A stretch of 64,000 nt of DNA from Microbacterium sp. TPD7012 (GCF_003075395.1 NZ_QDFV01000003.1:558685-622684); one strand, 5' to 3'; positions 1-8,178 are shown, counted from the first letter of the stretch. Notes: generated by a model from the sequence alone, not told the origin. Numbers and translations: made by a program.

Positions 1-769
1 CATCGCCCTGCTGCTCGCCGTCTCCGCGGGCGTCCTGGGCGTGTGGCGACCGTGGACCCCGATGCCCGCCGCGGCCCCGGTCGGAGCCTCCGCCGACGGC
101 GAGGGAAGCGCTGCCTCGGTCGTCGCTCCGGCACCGCTGAGCCTTCCCGATCACCCGCGTGTGCTCGTGTTCGGCGATTCCTGGACCTACGGTTCGGCAG
201 CGACCGATCCGACCCAGGGATACGCCTACGTGCTCGCGGGACTCGTGGGCGGCGAGACCATCGTCGACGGTGTCCGCGGCAGCGGCTACCTCAAGCCCGG
301 GCTCGACGGTCCGACCTTCGGCGAGCGCATCGCCCTCCTCGACCCGGCGCTCGCGCCGAACCTGATCATCATCCAGGGGTCGATCAACGACCGGGCGCAG
401 GGCGTGACCGGCTACCGCGAGGCCGTCACCGCCGCCTGGGACGCGCTGACCGCGAAGTACCCGGAGGCGTCGATCGTCGTGCTGGGCCCCGCGCCGCACG
501 AGCTGCCGGTGGGCGCGGCGACCGCGCGCATCGACACCGACCTCTCCGAGCTCGCGGCAGCACGCGGCTGGTGGTACATCTCCCCCATCGCGCTCGACTG
601 GATCACCGATCAGAACTACCTCGACGTCATCGACGTGGACTTCGGTCACAAGCACCCGTCCACCGAGGGGCACCGTTATCTGGCCGAGAGGCTCGCCGCC
701 GCACTCGATGAGCTGCGCGGCGCTCCGGTCACCGAGGCCGGTGGGTCGGAGACCACCCCCGACGAGTGA
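1..769 (+). CDS. SGNH/GDSL-type hydrolase, 5'-truncated by the window edge
   Basis: This is the C-terminal part of an esterase/lipase-like SGNH hydrolase. The frame is open from base 2, so the true start lies outside the window. The first visible residues (LLLAVSAGVLG) are the end of a signal peptide or membrane anchor, followed by an Ala/Pro/Ser-rich linker, so the enzyme is probably exported and membrane-tethered. The nucleophile block reads VFGDSW, block III reads QGSIND, and the C-terminal DFGHKHPSTEGH segment supplies the Asp/His pair. The substrate cannot be told from sequence. The family assignment is secure; acyl-hydrolase activity is inferred from the family. Confidence 0.8.
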   Translation, partial: IALLLAVSAGVLGVWRPWTPMPAAAPVGASADGEGSAASVVAPAPLSLPDHPRVLVFGDSWTYGSAATDPTQGYAYVLAGLVGGETIVDGVRGSGYLKPGLDGPTFGERIALLDPALAPNLIIIQGSINDRAQGVTGYREAVTAAWDALTAKYPEASIVVLGPAPHELPVGAATARIDTDLSELAAARGWWYISPIALDWITDQNYLDVIDVDFGHKHPSTEGHRYLAERLAAALDELRGAPVTEAGGSETTPDE

Positions 770-785
770 TATCGTCGTTCGGTAC

Positions 786-858
786 GCCTCCGTAGCTCAG
801 TGGATAGAGCGCCGGTTTCCGGTACCGTAGGTCGCAGGTTCGACTCCTGTCGGGGGCA
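786..858 (+). tRNA. tRNA-Arg (anticodon CCG)
   Basis: The 73-nt cloverleaf folds by eye. The acceptor stem pairs 786-792 with 851-857 (one G-U), the D arm is 795-810, the anticodon loop 817-823 is TTCCGGT giving anticodon CCG at 819-821, and the T arm is 834-850 with loop TTCGACT. The discriminator base is A858 and CCA is not encoded. The first anticodon-stem pair is a C-U mismatch (812/828). It would read CGG, a frequent Arg codon in this high-GC genome. Confidence 0.95.
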
Positions 859-859
859 C

Positions 860-909
860 GAAATCGCAGAAGGGGACCGTCCGCCAGGACGGTCCCCTTC
901 TGCGATTTC
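860..909 (+). terminator. 23-bp perfect hairpin after tRNA-Arg
   Basis: Bases 860-882 are the exact reverse complement of 887-909, with a 4-base loop (GCCA). The hairpin starts two bases after the tRNA discriminator base. It has no clear U-tract, only TTTCT at its end, so it would act as a structure-driven terminator or a 3'-end processing block. Because it is symmetric it could also stop transcription arriving from the opposite strand. Confidence 0.75.
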
Positions 910-937
910 TAGGTAACCCCCTACCGAGGGGCCCCGA

Positions 938-1183
938 TCAGAGGAGCAGATCCTCGAGGTCGCTGAGCGACAGAGTCCGTCCGCTCGCCACCGGATTCCC
1001 CTCCTCGACCCGGAAGTCGTAGAGGTCGCCGTCGCGCCGCAGGTGGGCGACGTAGTCGAGGTCGTGCGCGCGGTGCACCTCCCACTCCCCCGGTGCGACG
1101 CACGTGAACCGGTACGTGTTGTTCGCGCTGCTCCATTCGGTCACGACATCGGGTTGATCCTCAAGACGGATCGAGTTGCTCAT
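938..1183 (-). CDS. Conserved small hypothetical protein (81 aa)
   Basis: This is a soluble, acidic 81-residue protein with no signal peptide or membrane segment. It has an aromatic/charged core (NNTYRFTCVAPGEWEV) that suggests a small beta-sheet fold and a Leu-rich end (DLEDLLL). The ATG has a GGGAGA ribosome site just upstream. It lies 12 bases downstream of the DUF2945 gene on the same strand, so the two are probably co-transcribed. I do not recognise a family and assign no function. Confidence 0.6.
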   Translation of the reverse strand: MSNSIRLEDQPDVVTEWSSANNTYRFTCVAPGEWEVHRAHDLDYVAHLRRDGDLYDFRVEEGNPVASGRTLSLSDLEDLLL

Positions 1184-1195
1184 GGCGGTCTCCCT

Positions 1196-1417
1196 TCACT
1201 TCGAGGTCTTCAATCGCCGGAGGGCCGCGCCCTTATGCGCAGCGCGAGCACCGGTCTTCTCCGACGTCACGATGAACGCGGGCTCACCCGCGGATGCTGT
1301 GAACCTCTGCCCGTCGAGCTCGAAGTCCTCGACGCGCCTTTCCTCGACGACGCCTCGGGTGCGCCCCTGCGAGGTGTTCCATGACACCCGGTCGCCTCTG
1401 CCCAGGGATTCCGTCAT
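1196..1417 (-). CDS. DUF2945 / HVA1-type TUDOR domain protein
   Basis: This 73-residue basic protein matches the family called hypervirulence-associated protein TUDOR domain (DUF2945). It has the opening GDRVSWNTSQG, the central FTASAGEPAFIV strand and the Lys/Arg-rich end AHKGAALRRL. The fold is a small SH3-like barrel; the biochemical role of bacterial members is not established. A strong GAAGGAG site precedes the ATG. It heads a probable two-gene unit with the 81-aa protein that follows. Confidence 0.8.
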   Translation of the reverse strand: MTESLGRGDRVSWNTSQGRTRGVVEERRVEDFELDGQRFTASAGEPAFIVTSEKTGARAAHKGAALRRLKTSK

Positions 1418-1584
1418 CGCTTCTCCTTCTTCTCGGGGTCGTGACCCCGCGCACGCTCGGCCACAGGGCTGCCTCTCTCCTGGTCCGATCGAGCCTGCGC
1501 TCTGATCGACGCCCCATGAAGGGGGTTGCCAAGCGATCGGATCTCATGGCACCGGTAGAGGGATGTCGGAAAGCCGAGCCCCCG

Positions 1585-1851
1585 TCAGACGCCGATCGCG
1601 CCGAGCGTCCCGACGACGAGTCGAGGGCCGTCCTGCCCGCGCAGCAGAGTGAACAGCGTCCTGGTACAGGATCGGCACCGCACGATCGCGGAGTGACTGT
1701 CGACCTCGACCACGGTCTCCGCGACGTTCGCCGCGGTTCCGCACCCGGAGCAGGTGGCGACGAGCGAGGTGATGTCGGCGCCGAACAGGTCGCCCATCAT
1801 CCCCGCGAGGCAGTTGCCGTCGACGATCATCGAGCTGTGAGCAGCATCCAT
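1585..1851 (-). CDS. DUF6510-type zinc-ribbon protein (88 aa)
   Basis: This small protein carries two CxxC knuckles (CSGC near residue 34 and CRSC near residue 59), the pattern of a structural zinc ribbon. Its ATG overlaps the stop of the FAD reductase upstream (ATGA), making it the third member of a translationally coupled trio with the molybdopterin enzyme. No redox domain is visible, so it is more likely a chaperone, assembly factor or docking partner than a catalyst. That role is inferred from context only. Confidence 0.7.
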   Translation of the reverse strand: MDAAHSSMIVDGNCLAGMMGDLFGADITSLVATCSGCGTAANVAETVVEVDSHSAIVRCRSCTRTLFTLLRGQDGPRLVVGTLGAIGV

Positions 1852-2591
1852 CAGCGACCTCCGAATCGCTCGGTGCGCACGCGCGCAGGATCGTGGCCGA
1901 GGCGGACGAGTGCGTCCGCGGCATGCTCGACGAAGCCGGTCGGCCCGCAGACGAAAACGAGCGGCTCCCGCTCGGGCGGCCAGACCGCGTCCCGGAGCGT
2001 GTCCTCATCGACGCGGCCGACGCGGCCCTCCCAGTCGGGCGGGGCCGACCTCGTGTACACCCACCGCACATCGATGCCGGCTGCGGCAGCCGACACGACC
2101 TCCTCGCGGTAGATGGCATCCTCGGGACTGCGCACCGAGTAGAGCATCCTGACGGAGTCGACCGCACCGGCATCCTGCGCCGCCCGCATCATCGCCACGA
2201 GCGGCACGACGCCCGATCCCCCGGCGATCAGCTGCACGGGCCCCCGTCGCTCCGGCTCCTCCTGATCCGGACGCCACACGAAGAACTGCCCGAGCGGACC
2301 TTTGACCTCGAGCTCATCGCCGATCCGGACATCGCGCACCAGATAGGGCGAGACCTCGCCGTCGGGCACCTCGTCGACAGCGAGCTCGATCACGTCCGTC
2401 GACGCCCCGTAGGAGCCGAGAGAGTAGGACCGCACCGCTTGATACCCGTCCTCCGCCGTGAGCCGCACGTCGACGTGCTGGCCCGCGTCACTGCCCGTCC
2501 AACCCGGAACCTCCAGGCGGATGCTGCGCGCAGAGGGAGACTGGGGGCGGGTCTCGATCACCCGTGCCGGACGCCACCCGCCGACGATCAC
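1851..2591 (-). CDS. FAD-binding oxidoreductase, ferredoxin-NADP reductase type
   Basis: This 246-residue flavoprotein has the FNR layout: an N-terminal FAD barrel with the RSYSLGS motif and a C-terminal NAD(P) domain with GGSGVVPLVAMMR and the terminal CGPTGFVEHA signature. There is no 2Fe-2S domain, so electrons must pass directly to a partner. I chose the GTG at 2591, which overlaps the stop of the molybdopterin enzyme (GTGA) and has GAGGA about nine bases before it. The frame stays open farther upstream, but that part is antisense to the preceding gene. It probably supplies NAD(P)H electrons to, or accepts them from, the neighbouring Mo enzyme. Confidence 0.85.
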   Translation of the reverse strand: MIVGGWRPARVIETRPQSPSARSIRLEVPGWTGSDAGQHVDVRLTAEDGYQAVRSYSLGSYGASTDVIELAVDEVPDGEVSPYLVRDVRIGDELEVKGPLGQFFVWRPDQEEPERRGPVQLIAGGSGVVPLVAMMRAAQDAGAVDSVRMLYSVRSPEDAIYREEVVSAAAAGIDVRWVYTRSAPPDWEGRVGRVDEDTLRDAVWPPEREPLVFVCGPTGFVEHAADALVRLGHDPARVRTERFGGR

Positions 2592-3181
2592 CAATAGCGT
2601 TCCTCGGTCCACGGATCGCCGTGCATGTTGTAGCCGTTCTGCTCCCAGAAACCGGGCGCATCCTCGTCCATCAGGGTCAGCGCTCTCACCCACTTCGCGC
2701 TCTTCCAGAAGTACAGATGCGGCACGAGCAGACGCGCCGGACCGCCGTGCTCCGGGTCCAGGGGCTCGCCCTCGAACTCGAACGCGATCCACGACTGCCC
2801 ACCGAGCAGGTCGTCGAGGGCGACGTTGGTCGTGTATCCGCCGTAGGAATGGGCCATCGCGTACGACGCGGCCGTGTCGACGTCGGCGAGGAGCGTGTCG
2901 AGCGAGATGCCGCGCCATGCGGTGCCGAGCTTCGACCAGCGCGTCACGCAGTGGATGTCGGTGTGCACCTCCTCGATGGGGAGCGCCTGCAGCTCGTCCC
3001 AGGTCCAGGACGTCACGAGCCCGGCTTCGTTACGGATGCCGAAGCTCCACTCGGCCGTGGAGATCTGCGGCGTCGGTCCGGCAGACAGCACCGGGAAGTC
3101 CTCTGTCAGATATTGGCCCGGCGGGAGCTTCGGATCGCTCTCCCTGCGGCGTGCGCCGAAGCCTCTCGAGATCACTGCCAT
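2588..3181 (-). CDS. Sulfite oxidase-like molybdopterin oxidoreductase
   Basis: This is a roughly 197-residue single-domain protein of the oxidoreductase molybdopterin-binding family. Cys78, in the DIHCVTRWS segment, is the expected Mo ligand. There is no heme domain, dimerisation domain or Tat signal, so it should be cytoplasmic, unlike MsrP/YedY. The ATG at 3181 lies seven bases after GGAG; an ATG two codons earlier is too close to it. It is the first gene of the three-gene coupled unit. The natural substrate (sulfite, sulfoxide or other) is unknown. Confidence 0.85.
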   Translation of the reverse strand: MAVISRGFGARRRESDPKLPPGQYLTEDFPVLSAGPTPQISTAEWSFGIRNEAGLVTSWTWDELQALPIEEVHTDIHCVTRWSKLGTAWRGISLDTLLADVDTAASYAMAHSYGGYTTNVALDDLLGGQSWIAFEFEGEPLDPEHGGPARLLVPHLYFWKSAKWVRALTLMDEDAPGFWEQNGYNMHGDPWTEERYW

Positions 3182-3266
3182 GGTCATTCTCCTTCGCGGC
3201 CGGGTAGACGGACGCTAGCAGAGCATCACCCCGCTCGGCGATCACTTCACGGATCAGACCCTGCTT

Positions 3267-3272
3267 GTACAG
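3267..3272 (+). promoter_or_regulatory. -10 element TACAGT, leaderless start
   Basis: TACAGT ends seven bases before the GTG at 3280. A TTCACG hexamer 16 bases upstream could serve as the -35. No ribosome site is present. Confidence 0.55.
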
Positions 3273-3279
3273 TGATCGC

Positions 3280-3687
3280 GTGGACACCGTCACCGAGCAG
3301 CCCCGCACGCACAAGCGACCCGTCGTCGTCACCGTCGTGGTGATCCTGGTCGTGCTGAGCGGCCTGTCGAACGCGCTCCTCGGTCTCACCGTGCTCCTGA
3401 GCCGGTATCAGGTGCCCGACGGTGACGTGCTCGTCGTGTCGCTGATCGGCGCCGCCGTCATCCTGTTCGGCCTGCTGACCCTCGCAGTGGCGGCGGCGAT
3501 CGCCCGCGGCAGTCGTCTCGCCCGCCTGCTGCTGACGATCTACATCGGCGTGCAGCTGGCTCTGCACGTCGTGACGGCGCTCACCACCACGTGGGATTGG
3601 GCCGTGCTCGTCCAGTCAGTCGTCGAGCTGCTGGTGCTGGTCGCCGTCTGGGCGCCGCCCGGATCGCGGCACTTCCTCGACCGCTGA
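3280..3687 (+). CDS. Four-helix integral membrane protein
   Basis: This 135-residue protein has a short basic N-terminus (TEQPRTHKRP) and four hydrophobic stretches, with no soluble domain of size. The GTG at 3280 fits a leaderless message; an in-frame TTG five codons earlier lies inside the -10 element. Its 3' end overlaps the convergent P-type ATPase gene by 72 bases. I do not recognise a family. Confidence 0.65.
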   Translation: MDTVTEQPRTHKRPVVVTVVVILVVLSGLSNALLGLTVLLSRYQVPDGDVLVVSLIGAAVILFGLLTLAVAAAIARGSRLARLLLTIYIGVQLALHVVTALTTTWDWAVLVQSVVELLVLVAVWAPPGSRHFLDR

Positions 3688-6123
3688 CCCTCCAGCCACG
3701 GCGTTCGACCGGGCGAGGAACCGCCGGTGGATCAGCCGGACGATCTCGATGGCGAGGATCGTCGCGATCGTGACGGCGGCGATCAGGTACGCGGCCCCCT
3801 CTCCCGGATCCACGAGCTGGAAGAACTCCCCGGCGAGCGGCACCGTGAACAGGATCGACAGCGCGATGAACATCGCACCCACCACCAGCACCTTGTAGCG
3901 GTTGAGCGGTCGCGCCAGCACCGAGAGCACCCAGATCCCGACGATGGCGAGGATGATGGTCGAACCGGTCCGCAGCTGCGGCTCGGTGACGCCGAGCGCC
4001 ATGGCGCCGCGCGTGTACACGGTCAACGCGATCGCGATCAGGAGGCCTGCGGGGATCGCGAACGCCAGCGAGCGCCGCAGGAACCCGGGGACGTAGCGGC
4101 TCGCATTCGGCATCAGCGCGAGGAAGAACGCCGGGATGCCGATCGTCAGGCCGTCCGTGATCGACAGCTGTCTCGGCAGGAACGGGAACTCCAGCACCAT
4201 GACGCCGAAGAGCACGGCGAGCGTCGTCGCGTAGACGGTCTTCGTCAGGAAGAGCATCGAGACGCGCTCGATGTTCGCGATCACCTGTCGCCCCTCCGCG
4301 ACGACGTCCGGCAGGTGCGAGAACTGTCCGTCCAGCAGTACGAGCCGCGCGACGGCCTTCGTCGCCGGCGACCCGGAGTTCATCGCGATGCCGATGTCGG
4401 CCGTCTTGATCGCGAGCGCGTCGTTCACGCCGTCGCCGGTCATCGCGACCGTGTGTCCGCGCGCCTGCAGCGCGACCACCATGCGCTTCTTCTGCTCGGG
4501 AGTCACCCGGCCGAAGACGGTATGCGCTTCGAGCACCGGACCGAGCTCGGCGTCGTCCTCCGGGAGCTGCCGTGCGTCGTAGCCCTCTCCGGCATCGAGA
4601 CCCACCTGCCGGGCGATCGCCGCGACCGTGCGCGGATTGTCTCCGGAGATCACCCGCACTCCGACGCCCTGCGCGCGGAAGTACGACAGCGTCTGCGCGG
4701 CATCCGGGCGCACCTTCTCGCTGAACGTGATGACGGCCACCGGGACGAGGCCCGTCGGAAGCGTCTCGGACTCCTGCGCGGCGGAGGAGTAGGGATCCGC
4801 GGTGAACGCGAGGACGAGCGTGCGCAGGCCCTCCGCGGCCAGGCGGGTGACGGCTTCACCGACCTCGGTCCCGGCATCCGTCGCCGCGTCTCCCAGCACC
4901 ATCTCGGGAGCGCCGAGCACCCAGGTCTCGTCGCCGCGGTCGGCGAACGAGAGGGCGCTCCACTTGCGCGCGGACGAGAAGGAGACATAGACGGATGCGT
5001 CGCGCGGCGCCGTTGCGGGGAACGGCTCGCGCAGGCACCGCGCGGTCGCATTCGCATCCGGAGCGCCGCCGAACCAGGCGAGCGCCGCCTCCCACTCCCC
5101 CGTCGCCGAACCGAGCTCGAGCAGATCGCGGTACGCGAGCTCGCCCTCGGTGAGAGTGCCGGTCTTGTCGAGGCAGATGATGTCCACGCGCGCGAGTCCC
5201 TCGACGGCGGGCAGCTCGTTGACGAGCACCTGCCGAGCCGCGAGACGCGCGGCACCGACGGCGAAGGCGATCGACGTCATCAGCACGAGGCCGAGCGGGA
5301 TCATCGCGGTCAACGAGGAGATCGTGTTGACGATCGCCTGCGTCCAGGTGCTGGTCTCCCACGCCGTCACCCAGCCGCCCGCGACCATCATCTGCGCGTT
5401 CAGGACGAGGAGGCCGATCGGACCGATCCCCCAGCCGACCCACTTCAGCACACGGTCGATCGACGTGCGCAGCTCGGAAGACACGAGAGAGAAGCGCTTG
5501 GCCTCCTCGGCGAACTTGTTGGCGTAGGAGTCCGCCCCGACGCGCACGGCGCGCGCGATGCCGTCACCCGCCACCACGATCGAGCCGGACAGCGCCTCGT
5601 CACCGTCGTTCTTGTCGACGGCATCCGATTCGCCCGTCAGCATCGACTCGTCGATCTGGAGCGCACGATGCTCGAGCACCACGGCATCCGCGGTGACCTG
5701 ATCTCCGGCGCGGAGCACGAGGATGTCGCCCTGGACGACGTCGGCAGGAGAGATCTCGATATCCTGCGAATCCCGGCGCACTCGTGCGCGCGGCGCATTC
5801 AGCAGCGCCAGCCGGTCGAGAGCCGCCTTGGCGCGGAACTCCTGCCAGCATCCGATGATCGCGTTGCCGAAAGCCGCGAGGCCGAAGAGCGCGTCCTGCC
5901 AGCGACCGAGGAGGAGCAGGACGAGGAAGCAGGCGCCGACGATCCCGTTGAAGAGCGTGAAGACGTTCGCGCGGACGATGTTCCACGCGCTGCGGCTGGA
6001 GTCGCCCGCGAACGCGTTGGTCCGGCCGTCCGCCGTCAGCTCGGCCACGCGCGCTGCCGTGAGGCCCGTCCGGGGGTCGGTGTCGAGGTCGTCCTGCTGC
6101 TGCACCGCCGTGGGGGACTCCAT
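3616..6123 (-). CDS. ctpE: CtpE-like P-type cation-transporting ATPase
   Basis: This roughly 835-residue ATP-driven cation pump has the A-domain TGES loop, the phosphorylated DKTGTLT motif (Asp319) and the hinge TGDGVNDALAIKTADIG. The IVRANVFT start and the GLVLMTSIAFAVG stretch in TM4 resemble mycobacterial CtpE, a calcium transporter. The TM4 ion-site motif reads IPLGL here, where I recall PEGL in CtpE, so ion specificity is uncertain. The ATG at 6123 sits seven bases after TAATAT and appears leaderless; an ATG three codons upstream is unlikely. The hydrophilic C-terminal tail is encoded opposite the convergent membrane-protein gene. Confidence 0.85.
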   Translation of the reverse strand: MESPTAVQQQDDLDTDPRTGLTAARVAELTADGRTNAFAGDSSRSAWNIVRANVFTLFNGIVGACFLVLLLLGRWQDALFGLAAFGNAIIGCWQEFRAKAALDRLALLNAPRARVRRDSQDIEISPADVVQGDILVLRAGDQVTADAVVLEHRALQIDESMLTGESDAVDKNDGDEALSGSIVVAGDGIARAVRVGADSYANKFAEEAKRFSLVSSELRTSIDRVLKWVGWGIGPIGLLVLNAQMMVAGGWVTAWETSTWTQAIVNTISSLTAMIPLGLVLMTSIAFAVGAARLAARQVLVNELPAVEGLARVDIICLDKTGTLTEGELAYRDLLELGSATGEWEAALAWFGGAPDANATARCLREPFPATAPRDASVYVSFSSARKWSALSFADRGDETWVLGAPEMVLGDAATDAGTEVGEAVTRLAAEGLRTLVLAFTADPYSSAAQESETLPTGLVPVAVITFSEKVRPDAAQTLSYFRAQGVGVRVISGDNPRTVAAIARQVGLDAGEGYDARQLPEDDAELGPVLEAHTVFGRVTPEQKKRMVVALQARGHTVAMTGDGVNDALAIKTADIGIAMNSGSPATKAVARLVLLDGQFSHLPDVVAEGRQVIANIERVSMLFLTKTVYATTLAVLFGVMVLEFPFLPRQLSITDGLTIGIPAFFLALMPNASRYVPGFLRRSLAFAIPAGLLIAIALTVYTRGAMALGVTEPQLRTGSTIILAIVGIWVLSVLARPLNRYKVLVVGAMFIALSILFTVPLAGEFFQLVDPGEGAAYLIAAVTIATILAIEIVRLIHRRFLARSNAVAGGSAVEEVPRSGRRPDGDQHQQLDD

Positions 6124-6130
6124 GCGCCCC

Positions 6131-6136
6131 ATATTA
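6131..6136 (-). promoter_or_regulatory. -10 element TAATAT upstream of the P-type ATPase
   Basis: On the minus strand TAATAT is followed by seven bases and then the ATPase ATG at 6123. This supports transcription starting at or next to the start codon. Confidence 0.6.
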
Positions 6137-6285
6137 GGGGCGGGCCGAACTCGAGCCGGGTTCGGCCGCGCATCACTCTCCCGGGGTGACGCGCCGCGCG
6201 CGAGCTCGGCGCGAGAATCACCAGCGAGCGCAGGGATTCCGCCCCGCGCCCCGTCTTGCCGCCCGTCGGCAGAGAGGTGTGAATC

Positions 6286-6726
6286 ATGTCCTCCACCAGA
6301 GCGTCGACCGGATCCTCGGCCTGGACGGGATGGGCGGCTTTCGCCGGCGTCATCATCCTCATCAGCGGCATCTTCGGGCTGCTGCAGGGTCTCGTGATCC
6401 TGCTCGGGCCGCAGGCCTCTTATGTCGTGGTCGACGGATCGCTGTTCCTCTTCGACGTCGCCGGGTGGGGATGGTGGCACGTCGTCATCGGGGCGCTGCT
6501 GACCCTGACGGCGTTCGCGCTGTTCAGCGGGGCGACGTGGGCGCGCGTCGTCGCCGTCATCCTGGCGGTGATCAGCGCCGCCGGGCAGCTGCTCGTGATG
6601 CCGCTGCAGCCGTGGTGGTCGGTCATCGTGATCGCGATCGACGTGCTGATCATCTACGCCCTCACCGCGCACGGTCACGAGCTCTCCGAACGGCGCGCGC
6701 CGCATCAGCGCGGGAGCATGGTGTGA
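6286..6726 (+). CDS. DUF7144-type membrane protein
   Basis: This 146-residue protein has four transmembrane helices and the features of the actinobacterial DUF7144 membrane family: a WTGWAAFAG start, a GWWHVVIGAL turn and the GATWARVVAV segment. GAGAGG lies upstream of the ATG. Its last codon and stop overlap the GTG of the DUF998-type gene (GTGTGA), so the two are coupled. No biochemical role is established. Confidence 0.75.
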   Translation: MSSTRASTGSSAWTGWAAFAGVIILISGIFGLLQGLVILLGPQASYVVVDGSLFLFDVAGWGWWHVVIGALLTLTAFALFSGATWARVVAVILAVISAAGQLLVMPLQPWWSVIVIAIDVLIIYALTAHGHELSERRAPHQRGSMV

Positions 6727-7847
6727 CCGCACAGCTGCGCGTCAGGCAGGTGCTGCGCCACCCGTTCCGGAACGCGGAGTCGCGGGAGTCCGCCGCGCTG
6801 CTCATCGCCGCCGGCGTGCTCGTCGTCGCGACCGTCGTCTCGCTCCTGGTCTTCCGCGGCGGACCTCTCCCGATCGCGGGCCCCGGGTCGATCGGGCAGT
6901 TCGTCGCCCTCGCCGCCGCCGTCACGGCCTTCGGCGTCTTCATCGCCGCCGTGACGGTGTCGCACGCCGGCCCGCAGGACGCGCGGGCACTCCCCCGCAT
7001 GCGATGGTTCGACATCGCGAGCATCGCCGCGGCCCACGGGGTCATCGCGCTGCTCGGCTGGATCGGCATGGCGAACATCGTGGAGCGCAGCTTCTTCGGC
7101 GCCGTCGTGTTCCCGGTGTCGGCAGCCCTGCTGGCCGGAGTCGCGATCGCGGTCACCGCCTATCTCACGACGGTGTCGGCGATGAGCATGAACCCGACGA
7201 GGCTGTCGCTGGTGCTCATGGTCTTCCTCGTGGTCGGGGTGTTCGCGAGCATGCTCAGCGCCACCGACCCGCTCTGGTGGCAGAAGAACCTCAGCACACT
7301 CGGGATCTCCGACGACTTGTCTGCGCTGGCCTTCAACCTCACCGTGATCATCGCGGGGCTCATCGTCACGACCATCGCGCACTTCGGCACGATCGACATC
7401 CCCGTCGACACCGAGAAGGCCCGACGCGGACGGCGCGTCGTGCGGATCGAGCTGCTCCTGATGGGGGTGTTCCTCGCGGGCGTCGGCCTCTTCCCCGTCG
7501 ACACCCACTTCGCGATCCACAACACCGTGGCCTCCGGGATGGCGGTGCTGTTCGTCGCGCTCGTGATTGGCCTGCGGTGGCATGTCCCCGGCACTCCCCG
7601 GGTGTTCCTGATGCTCGGCTACGCCTTCGTGCTCATCATCGTCGTGCTCGCCGTGCTGTTCACCACCGGCTACTACAACCTGACGGCGGTCGAGCTGATC
7701 GCCTTCCTCATCATCTTCGGCTGGCTGATGCTGTTCCTCCGCAACACGGCCGCCGCCGGCACAGGGGCCGACGGCGGCGAGCGCCGGACGGATGCCGTCA
7801 GCGAGCCAGCGCCTTCCCCTTCAGGGTCTCGTACTCTCCCGCAGTGA
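6723..7847 (+). CDS. DUF998-type polytopic membrane protein
   Basis: This 374-residue protein has about nine hydrophobic helices, including FPVDTHFAIHNTVASG near residues 257-272, a signature-like loop of the DUF998 family. The GTG at 6723 overlaps the stop of the preceding gene. The C-terminal tail is soluble and Ser/Pro-rich, and its coding end overlaps the convergent SHOCT-domain gene by 50 bases. It is an inner-membrane protein of unknown function. Confidence 0.75.
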   Translation: MTAQLRVRQVLRHPFRNAESRESAALLIAAGVLVVATVVSLLVFRGGPLPIAGPGSIGQFVALAAAVTAFGVFIAAVTVSHAGPQDARALPRMRWFDIASIAAAHGVIALLGWIGMANIVERSFFGAVVFPVSAALLAGVAIAVTAYLTTVSAMSMNPTRLSLVLMVFLVVGVFASMLSATDPLWWQKNLSTLGISDDLSALAFNLTVIIAGLIVTTIAHFGTIDIPVDTEKARRGRRVVRIELLLMGVFLAGVGLFPVDTHFAIHNTVASGMAVLFVALVIGLRWHVPGTPRVFLMLGYAFVLIIVVLAVLFTTGYYNLTAVELIAFLIIFGWLMLFLRNTAAAGTGADGGERRTDAVSEPAPSPSGSRTLPQ

Positions 7848-8178
7848 TCGCACCGGAGTCGAGCAGCGCCTTGGCCTTGGTGATGTCGTCGGCGGGCGAC
7901 GCCGTGCCGGCGGTCTCGCGGATGTAGGCGGTCTGCGCCTCACGCAGAGCGCCGATCTCTGCCGCGCGGCGCTCCGCCATCCCCTGTCCCCGGGCGATGA
8001 GGTAGACGAGGGCGGTGAGGAACGGCAGGAACACCAGGAAGATGATCCACACCGCCTTGAGCCAGCCGTTGAGCGACTGGTCGCGGAAGATGTCGCCGAT
8101 GATCGTGAACACGACCATCAGGTAGGAGATGAAGACGAAGGACCAGAAGAACCAGGCGATGAGATCCCAGATGAACAT
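7798..8178 (-). CDS. PLDc_N/SHOCT-domain membrane protein
   Basis: This 126-residue protein has two N-terminal membrane helices with the WIIFLVFLPFLTALVYLIARG pattern of phospholipase-D-type N-terminal domains, a charged helix (MAERRAAEIGALREA), and a C-terminal SHOCT motif (KAKALLDSGAITAGEYETLK). Such proteins are common small membrane-anchored factors of unknown role. AAAGGAAG precedes the ATG. It is convergent with the DUF998-type gene. Confidence 0.8.
   Translation of the reverse strand: MFIWDLIAWFFWSFVFISYLMVVFTIIGDIFRDQSLNGWLKAVWIIFLVFLPFLTALVYLIARGQGMAERRAAEIGALREAQTAYIRETAGTASPADDITKAKALLDSGAITAGEYETLKGKALAR

Noticed and set aside
3727..6189. An 820-codon open frame on the plus strand opposite the P-type ATPase
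   Set aside because: The translation is an Arg/Asp/His-rich low-complexity chain typical of antisense in GC-rich DNA. The minus strand has all P-type ATPase motifs.
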